Shown piece after piece: positions 25,234-31,795 of a stretch of 35,369 bases of DNA. The notes beneath the pieces were generated by a model, which saw nothing but the letters and a program-made list of their open reading frames with translations, had not been told where the DNA came from and did not search any database. Position 1 is the stretch's first letter, and each line of letters opens with the position of its first letter. The stretch covers positions 1 to 35,369 of the forward strand of contig NZ_CAJAXH010000049.1 of NCBI RefSeq assembly GCF_903946935.1, in the 5' to 3' direction. A program made the translations under genes and the position numbers. The stretch is from an uncultured Thiodictyon sp. (lineage in GTDB: Bacteria; Pseudomonadota; Gammaproteobacteria; Chromatiales; Chromatiaceae).

Positions 25234-25420
25234 ATGTTCGCCTTGGACTATTTGGATGCCGAATGCCTGCACGACCTGCGGGTGGCGACCCGCCGTACCC
25301 GCTTCGTCCTAGGTCAGGACCGCGGGGGACTTTCCCGCGCAATGAGTGGCGCATTTCAAGGACGAGTTTGCCCCGCTCCAAGCGGCGACCGGGCCGGTTC
25401 GCGACATCCAGGCCATGGAG
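25234..25420 (+). pseudogene. CHAD-domain remnant, frameshifted
   Basis: The frame from ATG 25234 gives LHDLRVATRRTRFVL (25265-25312), the signature start of the CHAD domain, a His-rich polyphosphate-binding helical fold. Soon after, the frame loses homology, while a shifted frame carries PAQ, a stop (TGA 25343-25345), then VAHFKDEFAPLQAATGPVRD, the next CHAD helix. The remaining domain of about 200 residues is missing. This is a decayed gene with at least one frameshift and one stop. No intact CYTH or polyphosphate gene is in the window. Confidence 0.7.
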
Positions 25421-25525
25421 GGTCGCTCCCCGACCCACGCAAACCGCACGCAAACCGAACGCAAACCTGCCGACCAACCCGGGGCAACACCTTGAGTCGG
25501 CCCCAGCTATCCACGGACTACCATC

Positions 25526-26527
25526 ATGCTCTATTTGTTGGTTCTTCTACTGATCCTGGTCGCCGCGGCCTTGGCCTATCTCGCCAGCCAGCCGGCGGAG
25601 TTTCTCATCCGCCGCTCGCTCCTGATGAATACGGATGCCCGCACCGTCTTTGCCCGGGTCCGGGACCTGCGCGGTTGGTCGGACTGGAGTCCCTGGCTGC
25701 TGCACGATCCCGCGGCCCGATTGGAATACAGCCCGCACCCGGACCAGGAGGGCGGCTATTACAGTTGGGACGGCCAGGCGATCGGTGCCGGCCGACTCAC
25801 CCATGAGCGACTGATGGAGCCCACGCGGATCGACCAGCGCATCCGCTTCATCCGTCCATTCAAGACCGAAAACACCGTGTGGTGGGAGTTCGCCGCCGCC
25901 GCGGACGGCGCTACCGAGGTCACCTGGGCCATGCGTGGGCGCCTGCCTTTCCTATTGCGCTTTCTCACCGGGCTCATGACCCGGATGATGGAATACGACT
26001 TCGAGCTCGGTCTGGCACGGCTGCGCGGTCGCCTCGACCCCACCGCCGAGCGGCCCGAGATCCGCTTTTTGGGGCCAATCGACCATCCGGCGCAGACGGC
26101 GCTCACCATCCCCTACAGCGGCGACCTGGCCGGCCTGATCGCGACGATGGGCGATGGCCTCCCGCGCCTGGGCGCCCACTGCGCCGCGATCGGTGTCACG
26201 CCGCCGGGCCCCGCCTTCATGGCCTATTACAAGGTCAATGCCAAGGTCACTCGGTTGCGCTGCGACCTGGCGCTCCCGGTCCCGGAGGGCACCGACCCCG
26301 GCCCCTTTGCCCTCAAGCGCCTGGGCGGCGGGCGTTACTACGGCACCGAACTCCAGGGCAGCTACCAGTTTCTGGGGCCGGTCTGGAGCGCCGTCATGGC
26401 CCACCTGCGCATGGTCCGCGCCCGCCGGGATCGCTCCCGCCCGTCGCTGGAGCTCTATGTCAGAGACCCGAGCCAGACCAGCGACAGCAATGATTACCTG
26501 ACCCGTATCCTGGTGCCGATTCGCTGA
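25526..26527 (+). CDS. SRPBCC (START-like) plus GyrI-like effector-binding domain protein
   Basis: The 333-residue protein has an N-terminal membrane anchor (residues 2-20, LYLLVLLLILVAAALAYL), a START-like ligand pocket (about 35-170) with the DLRGWSDWSPW opening and GATEVTWAMRGRLPF strand typical of polyketide-cyclase/dehydrase-type SRPBCC proteins, and a C-terminal GyrI/AraC effector-binding-type domain (about 175-330) with FMAYYKV and VPEGTDPGPF. Such two-domain proteins bind small hydrophobic ligands; no function is known. It is probably bound to the inner membrane. It lies on the plus strand 75 bases ahead of the phosphoesterase gene. Confidence 0.75.
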   Translation: MLYLLVLLLILVAAALAYLASQPAEFLIRRSLLMNTDARTVFARVRDLRGWSDWSPWLLHDPAARLEYSPHPDQEGGYYSWDGQAIGAGRLTHERLMEPTRIDQRIRFIRPFKTENTVWWEFAAAADGATEVTWAMRGRLPFLLRFLTGLMTRMMEYDFELGLARLRGRLDPTAERPEIRFLGPIDHPAQTALTIPYSGDLAGLIATMGDGLPRLGAHCAAIGVTPPGPAFMAYYKVNAKVTRLRCDLALPVPEGTDPGPFALKRLGGGRYYGTELQGSYQFLGPVWSAVMAHLRMVRARRDRSRPSLELYVRDPSQTSDSNDYLTRILVPIR

Positions 26528-26602
26528 CGTTGCCTGCCCGGCAGCGAACGCGGTTTGTGCTATTCTTGCGCCGCCTGTTGTCTTCACACCATGGGGGTTA
26601 AG

Positions 26603-28087
26603 ATGAGCGAGTTTCCTGACTACGACGAAATCCATGTGATCTCGGACATTCACATGGGTGGCAAGCCCGGCTTCCAGATCCTGCGTCAGACGGGGCGCTT
26701 GGCCAATTTCATCGGCTGGGTCGGGGCACGCCGGCCCACCGAGCGGGTCGCGCTCATTCTCAACGGCGACATCATCGACACCTTGGCCGAAGACACCAAT
26801 GGCTACATTGCGGTGGACAACGCGCTGCCGATCTTGGATCGCATCATGGGCGACAGCGCCTTCGCGCCGGTGTGGGATGCGCTCGCCGCATTCGTCAAGC
26901 GGGAGGGTCGGCGCCTCGTGTTCGCGATCGGTAATCATGACATTGAGATCGCCTTCCCGAACGTGCAATGGCGGCTATTGGAGCGACTGTGCGGCGATGA
27001 TGCCCGCGCCCGGGCGCGGGTGGAGTTTTCCACCGCTGGCGCCGGCTATGCCTGTACGGTCGGTCATGCACGGGTGTTTTGCACCCACGGCAATGAGGTG
27101 GACGCCTGGAACTTCAACCGCTATGAGGAGTTGTCGAAAGCGGCCCGGCGTATCAACAGCGCCCGCGGCCTGCCCCTCGACGAATGGACGGCGAACGCCG
27201 GTACCCGCATGGTCAAGGACGTGATGAACGAGGTCAAGAAGCGGTACGCCTGGATCGACCTGCTCAAGCCGGAAAACTCCGCCGCCATCGGTACCCTGCT
27301 TGCCCTCGACCCCTCGCAACTCGGTAAGCTCAGCAAGCTTCCGGCCATCGTCGGCCGCCAGGCGGTCGACGCGACGCAAGTGGACCAGCGCCTCTCGGCC
27401 GAGGGTCTGCACGCCCCCGCGCCCACGGCTGCCGTGCCGTCGCTGGAGTCCTTGCTGGGGCCGAACGTGCTCGAGAGTATGCAGTCGGTCGGCGCCCGGC
27501 CCGGTCGCACCGGGGACGAAATGCTCGCCGCCTTGGAGCTGGACAGCACCGACCGGCCGGTCAATACCTTCGGCGACGCGCCCTTGGGTGCCGGCCAATT
27601 GGTCTGGGATCGGCTCACCGGCTGGCTGACCGGTGTCAGCCCCGATGAGGCCTTGCGGCGGGCCTTGCAGGACTGGCTCAAGAACGACACGACGTTCGAC
27701 CTCGCTGCGGCGGACGCAACCTATGCCGAGACCGTCAAGAAACTGGGCTCGGCAGTCAATTTCGTCGTCACCGGCCATACGCATCTGGAGCGCGCCATCG
27801 ACATGGGCGCGGGACGTTTCTACTTCAATTGCGGGACCTGGATCCGCTTGGTCCGCTTTACCGAGGCGATGCTGGCCGGCAGCGCGGTGTTCAAGCCAAT
27901 TTACGACGTGCTCAAGACCGGTAGCATGGCGGCGCTCGACGACGCCCACTTCAATGGCCAATCCCTGGTGCTGGATCGGACCAGCGCGGTGTCGATCAGC
28001 CTCGAAAATGGGCACGCCGTCGGTCGACTCACTCATGTCATCGGCGACGGCAGCGGCCAGCCGGAGATCGTCAAGCAATTTTCGTGA
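26603..28087 (+). CDS. Calcineurin-like metallophosphoesterase with a large insert
   Basis: The 494-residue protein carries all five motifs of the metallophosphoesterase fold: D15-I-H17 (SDIHMGG), G55-D56 (LNGDIID), G110-N-H112-D113, H162 (CTHGNEVD) and G391-H392-T-H394. These bind two metal ions and hydrolyse phosphomono- or diesters. About 200 residues (roughly 180-380) separate the fourth and fifth motifs, much more than usual; this insert is helical and includes KLSKLPAIVGRQAVD and RRALQDWLKND. There is no signal peptide, so it should act in the cytoplasm. The ATG at 26603 follows GGGGGT. A further in-frame ATG is 12 bases upstream. The CHAT protease starts 8 bases after the stop, so the two are likely one functional unit. 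Confidence 0.85.
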   Translation: MSEFPDYDEIHVISDIHMGGKPGFQILRQTGRLANFIGWVGARRPTERVALILNGDIIDTLAEDTNGYIAVDNALPILDRIMGDSAFAPVWDALAAFVKREGRRLVFAIGNHDIEIAFPNVQWRLLERLCGDDARARARVEFSTAGAGYACTVGHARVFCTHGNEVDAWNFNRYEELSKAARRINSARGLPLDEWTANAGTRMVKDVMNEVKKRYAWIDLLKPENSAAIGTLLALDPSQLGKLSKLPAIVGRQAVDATQVDQRLSAEGLHAPAPTAAVPSLESLLGPNVLESMQSVGARPGRTGDEMLAALELDSTDRPVNTFGDAPLGAGQLVWDRLTGWLTGVSPDEALRRALQDWLKNDTTFDLAAADATYAETVKKLGSAVNFVVTGHTHLERAIDMGAGRFYFNCGTWIRLVRFTEAMLAGSAVFKPIYDVLKTGSMAALDDAHFNGQSLVLDRTSAVSISLENGHAVGRLTHVIGDGSGQPEIVKQFS

Positions 28088-28095
28088 GGCCCACG

Positions 28096-30096
28096 ATGAG
28101 TGCAATCCTTGAGGTCAGACTCGAACTGGTCCGGTCCGGTCCGTCGCATAATCAACTGCTCTCGCCGCTCACGCCCTACATCGCCTTGTGCGGCGGCGAT
28201 AGTCCGGTCACACTGCATCTGCCGTTTGAGCACCAGCAATTGCTGATGCGCCTGCAACGGCTGCGCTACGAGCAGTCCGGCGCGGACATTGAGGTGCAAA
28301 CGGCACAGCGGCAGGTGGAATTGCAGGACCTGGGCCGGCGGCTCGGCGATTTGCTCGGCGAGATACCGACCTTGCTCGCTGAGTTGAGCCGCGCGCGGTC
28401 TCAAGGGCGGCGGCTGGTGCATCTGCGCCTGTCGCTGTCGGCGAGCGAACTGGGCATGGTGCCGTTCGAGACGGCGGTGTCGCCGGCTGGTTTCCCCGGC
28501 ACCGGTTCGCCCTTGTTCCTGCAATCGAATACGCCGGTCGCGATCACCCGCGAAGTCCGCCGCGGCCGGATGCTGCCGTTGGACTGGAACCGCAAGCCAC
28601 AGATTCTGTTGGCGTTCGCCTCGCCGCCGGGGCTTCCGCAGGTGCCGGCCGATGCGCACCTGAGGGCCCTGCGCGACGCGATAAACCCCTGGCTGAAGGT
28701 CAAGGGCGATCCGACCCAACGCCTCGTCGAAACCAAGAAACACCTTGCCGTATTGCCCGATGCGAGCCTGCAGGATATCCGCGCCGCCTGCGCCAAGCGG
28801 CAATACACCCATGTGCATATCCTGGCCCACGGCGCGCCGATGCCCTTCGCCGGCGACAAGCGCTTCGGTATTGTGCTGTGTCGTCAGGAGGATCGCACGC
28901 AACCGGATTGCGTCGATGGCGAAAGTCTGGCGCTGGCGCTGACGGGTAAAGACGCCACCGGTACGACGGGGGAGGGCCCGACCCTGGTGTCCCTGTCCAC
29001 CTGCGACTCCGGAAATATCAACTCGGTGCTGACGCCTGGCGGCAGCATCGCCCATGAACTGCATGCGGCGGGCGTGCCATGGGTCATCGCGTCGCAGTTC
29101 CCGTTGTGGATGAGGGCCTCGTCCATCGTCACCAGCGAATTGTTTAAGTCGCTGCTGGATGGTGAGGACCCCCGGTGGGTACTCTATGGTCTGCGTCAGA
29201 AATTGCGCACCGACTGCCCGAGCACGCATGACTGGGCCAGTATCGTCGCCTACGCGACCCTGCCGGCCGACTTCGAGCAGCAGGTCGCGGCCTTCCGCGA
29301 GCGGCAGATGCGCGGCAAGGTGGATGTCATCATGGACCGTCTGGACGATCGGACGCTGTTTAGCCGCAAGGTGGAGGCCGGTCGCAACGATGCCGAGAGT
29401 CTGAGCCGGCTCGACCTTAACTTTGAGGACGTTCTCAGTCATTGGTTCGGCGCGGCGTCGTGCGATGACGGCGACCGGCTGGGCGCCGCGGCCGCCGTGC
29501 GGTTGAGCCTGACTGCGGCCTGGAAAAAGCGATTGGGGATTGCCTACTCGGTCCTTGAAGCGGCGTCGGAGACGAACGAACGCCGCGCGTTGGACTTCTA
29601 CCGCCAAAGCCGTGACCTGTACCGCCGCGCCTTTGAAACCGAGCCGACCTTGCTCTGGCGGGCCGTCCAATTCCTGTCGCTCAATGCGCTGCCGGTGCTC
29701 CGGGACGACAATGCCCGTGCGCCATTTGGGATCGACGCCAGAGAATGGTGGTCGATCGCGATCCGCCTGGTCGAAGTGCAACGACAGTCGTTGGAGGGGG
29801 CGCTCCGCACCTTCGCGCTGACTGACTTGGTTGAGTTGAATCTGCTCGGGAGCCATTATGCACCTAAGCGTAATCGCAGCGAGGCCAAGCGGCAAGTCGA
29901 CGATTGTCTGGAAGACATTTTAAATTTCCAGCAGGTGGACCGCACCCCCGCGAATGCACTGGCCTATCAATTGTCGCGTTACCGGTGCTTCTGGAAAGAT
30001 TCGGAATGGGACAAGCTCGTGGAGTATGCGCTCCAGACCTTGCGCCCGGGGTTCAGCTTGGCAGACGCTCAGGACGACAACGAAAATAAAGACTAA
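28096..30096 (+). CDS. CHAT-domain (caspase-like) protease with helical C-terminal half
   Basis: The 666-residue protein has a CHAT peptidase domain at about 100-400. The catalytic His is H245 in HVHILAHGAP and the catalytic Cys is C303 in LVSLSTCDSGN, both in canonical surroundings. The C-terminal 250 residues are helical (SRDLYRRAFETEPTLLW, VEVQRQSLEGAL), TPR-like, and resemble the MAP3K-TRAF-binding-type segment found in other CHAT proteins. CHAT proteases serve as effectors in type III-E CRISPR (TPR-CHAT), gasdermin systems and other defence modules. The start at 28096 has GAGG upstream and follows the phosphoesterase stop by 8 bases. A GTG 12 bases upstream overlaps that stop. The N-terminal 100 residues include a coiled stretch (IEVQTAQRQVELQDLG). 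Confidence 0.85.
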   Translation: MSAILEVRLELVRSGPSHNQLLSPLTPYIALCGGDSPVTLHLPFEHQQLLMRLQRLRYEQSGADIEVQTAQRQVELQDLGRRLGDLLGEIPTLLAELSRARSQGRRLVHLRLSLSASELGMVPFETAVSPAGFPGTGSPLFLQSNTPVAITREVRRGRMLPLDWNRKPQILLAFASPPGLPQVPADAHLRALRDAINPWLKVKGDPTQRLVETKKHLAVLPDASLQDIRAACAKRQYTHVHILAHGAPMPFAGDKRFGIVLCRQEDRTQPDCVDGESLALALTGKDATGTTGEGPTLVSLSTCDSGNINSVLTPGGSIAHELHAAGVPWVIASQFPLWMRASSIVTSELFKSLLDGEDPRWVLYGLRQKLRTDCPSTHDWASIVAYATLPADFEQQVAAFRERQMRGKVDVIMDRLDDRTLFSRKVEAGRNDAESLSRLDLNFEDVLSHWFGAASCDDGDRLGAAAAVRLSLTAAWKKRLGIAYSVLEAASETNERRALDFYRQSRDLYRRAFETEPTLLWRAVQFLSLNALPVLRDDNARAPFGIDAREWWSIAIRLVEVQRQSLEGALRTFALTDLVELNLLGSHYAPKRNRSEAKRQVDDCLEDILNFQQVDRTPANALAYQLSRYRCFWKDSEWDKLVEYALQTLRPGFSLADAQDDNENKD

Positions 30097-30218
30097 GCAA
30101 GCCACCGAGGACGATGCAGTGACCGCTGCCTGCTCTGGGTGGCGCCGTGGGATGGCGATGTCGGCCGGCGCCCCGGCGACCGCTCCACTGGCTGGCCAGG
30201 GCAGGGGAGCGGCGGATT

Positions 30219-31118
30219 CTAGCGTAACGCGTGGAAACGATCGATGGCGCTCTGGAGCTCCTCGCTCGTCATGAACGCCCGGCGGCCATAGTGCGCCGTC
30301 AGACCGAAACGGCTCAACTTGTCTTGCCACAGTGGATTGTAAGGCAGGAGTTCAGCGCTCATGATTGCGTGCTCACGTAGGAACCGGGCGAGTCCTTTCA
30401 GGTTTTCATCGGTGTCGGTGATGCCGGGAATCAAGGGGATACGGACGATCACCGGGATGGTCGCGGCCTGGATCAGTTGCAGTAGATTCGTCAGTATGGC
30501 ACGGCTGCCGATCCCGATATAGCGTCGGCTGGCCGCATCGTCGATCAGCTTGAGGTCGAAATAGACGAGATCCAGCCAGGGCAGCAGCAGGCGCCGAAAT
30601 CGCGGGAAATTGAAAACGCCATTCGTTTCGATGGCGGTCGGGATGTCGGCCGCCCTGAGTCTCTGGAAGAACTCGTGGAGGAAGGGCATCTGCATCGTGC
30701 ATTCGCCGCCGGAGGCCGTGACGCCGCCGCCGCTGGAGCGGAAGAACGGCTTATCGATGGCGAGACGATAATAGAGCTCGTCCACGCTGTACCATTGACC
30801 GATCAGTTCCAGTGCCCGCTCGGGGCAGGCCGCCACGCAGTCGCCACAATAGGTGCAGCGTGAACGGTCCAGTCGCAGCAAGCCGTCGCTCAGGCGGAAG
30901 ACCCCGGCCGGGCAGAGCGCCATGCAGTGCCGGCCGCACCGATCCGGCCGGCACGACTCAATGGCCACGGACAGGGTTGGTGTCCGGGATAGTCCCTCGG
31001 GATTCTGGCACCAGGCGCAGGCCAACCGGCAACCCTTGAAAAAGATCGTGGTACGGATGCCAGGCCCATCCTCGCTGGCATCGCGTTTGATATCGAAGAT
31101 GAATGCCTTGGGAGCCAC
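30219..31118 (-). CDS. Glycyl-radical enzyme activating protein (radical SAM)
   Basis: The 299-residue protein has the activase architecture. The radical-SAM cluster motif is C30-RLA-C34-AW-C37, preceded by the DGPGIRT that begins the family. Two further 4Fe-4S sites follow: C56, C61, C65, C69 and C88, C91, C94, C98, both ferredoxin-like. The GGGVTASGGE segment binds SAM. It would abstract a hydrogen from the active-site Gly of the enzyme encoded two genes upstream (31796-34777), using SAM and flavodoxin. The GTG start (31118) lies 15 bases from the preceding stop. The first cluster has C-x4-C spacing, slightly wider than usual. Activity should be confined to anoxic conditions. Confidence 0.92.
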   Translation of the reverse strand: MAPKAFIFDIKRDASEDGPGIRTTIFFKGCRLACAWCQNPEGLSRTPTLSVAIESCRPDRCGRHCMALCPAGVFRLSDGLLRLDRSRCTYCGDCVAACPERALELIGQWYSVDELYYRLAIDKPFFRSSGGGVTASGGECTMQMPFLHEFFQRLRAADIPTAIETNGVFNFPRFRRLLLPWLDLVYFDLKLIDDAASRRYIGIGSRAILTNLLQLIQAATIPVIVRIPLIPGITDTDENLKGLARFLREHAIMSAELLPYNPLWQDKLSRFGLTAHYGRRAFMTSEELQSAIDRFHALR

Positions 31119-31133
31119 CTTCGATGGTCGGTC

Positions 31134-31790
31134 TCAGGCGGCCTTGGCCGGCAGCGGTAAGGACAGCTGAATATCGGTGGCGATGGCCCCGAGCTTAAAC
31201 AGATGTCCCATGTTGCCGGTGACCTGAAGCAGATTCTGGACCAGTAAGCTCGCGACATCGGCAGTCGGATTCTGCAACAGCCCAAGGATCGACGCGATAT
31301 CCTTGAAGCGGATGATCAAATCGACCTTCCCGGGGTCTTTCTCCAGCGCGTTGGCCGCGGTTTCACTGAGTTCCCGGGTGACGACCACCGCCAGGGGATT
31401 GAGCGTCTCGCCGAAGACCGAATGCACATAGAGCTTTTTCGGGTCGGGGCAGAATTCCATCATGACGTTCATATTCTCCCCCGGCTTTTTGGAGCGAATC
31501 ATGAACTTGCCCTGATAATAGCGATGTCCGCCGGGGGCGTGCGGGTCCGTGATCACGAAATTGTCCTCGAAAAATGCCTTGGCCTTCTTCGCGTGGGCCG
31601 GATCCAAGGGATTCTCGGACAGTAAAAAACCGAAGCCCAGGCGCAGCAGCAGGGCCATGCCCTGGGCCAGCAACGGTCCGCCGGAATGCGCGAGTAAAGC
31701 GGGCAACTGCGCCTGGCCCACGGCGGTGCCGGCACCCAATTTCAGGGTATCTTGCAGACTCGGCAGGAAGCAAGGAATGATGGGATGCAT
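31134..31790 (-). CDS. SCP2-like lipid-binding accessory protein of a glycyl-radical operon
   Basis: The 218-residue protein sits between the glycyl radical enzyme and its activase, with gaps of 5 and 15 bases, so it should act with them. The C-terminal half (about 100-210) has the strand/helix pattern of the sterol-carrier SCP2 fold, with VDLIIRFKDIASILGLL and NMGHLFKLGAIATDIQLS, which form a hydrophobic tunnel for acyl or sterol ligands in characterised members. A hydrophobic stretch (MALLLRLGFGFLL, residues 45-57) precedes it; it may be a membrane-touching helix. No known glycyl-radical accessory matches. I infer that it binds a hydrophobic substrate or product. Confidence 0.6.
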   Translation of the reverse strand: MHPIIPCFLPSLQDTLKLGAGTAVGQAQLPALLAHSGGPLLAQGMALLLRLGFGFLLSENPLDPAHAKKAKAFFEDNFVITDPHAPGGHRYYQGKFMIRSKKPGENMNVMMEFCPDPKKLYVHSVFGETLNPLAVVVTRELSETAANALEKDPGKVDLIIRFKDIASILGLLQNPTADVASLLVQNLLQVTGNMGHLFKLGAIATDIQLSLPLPAKAA

Positions 31791-31795
31791 GCTGA

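Noticed and set aside
28033-29895. 620-codon minus-strand frame opposite the CHAT gene
   Set aside because: The CHAT frame has catalytic motifs and ribosome site; the antisense frame is Arg/Gln/Gly-rich and featureless.
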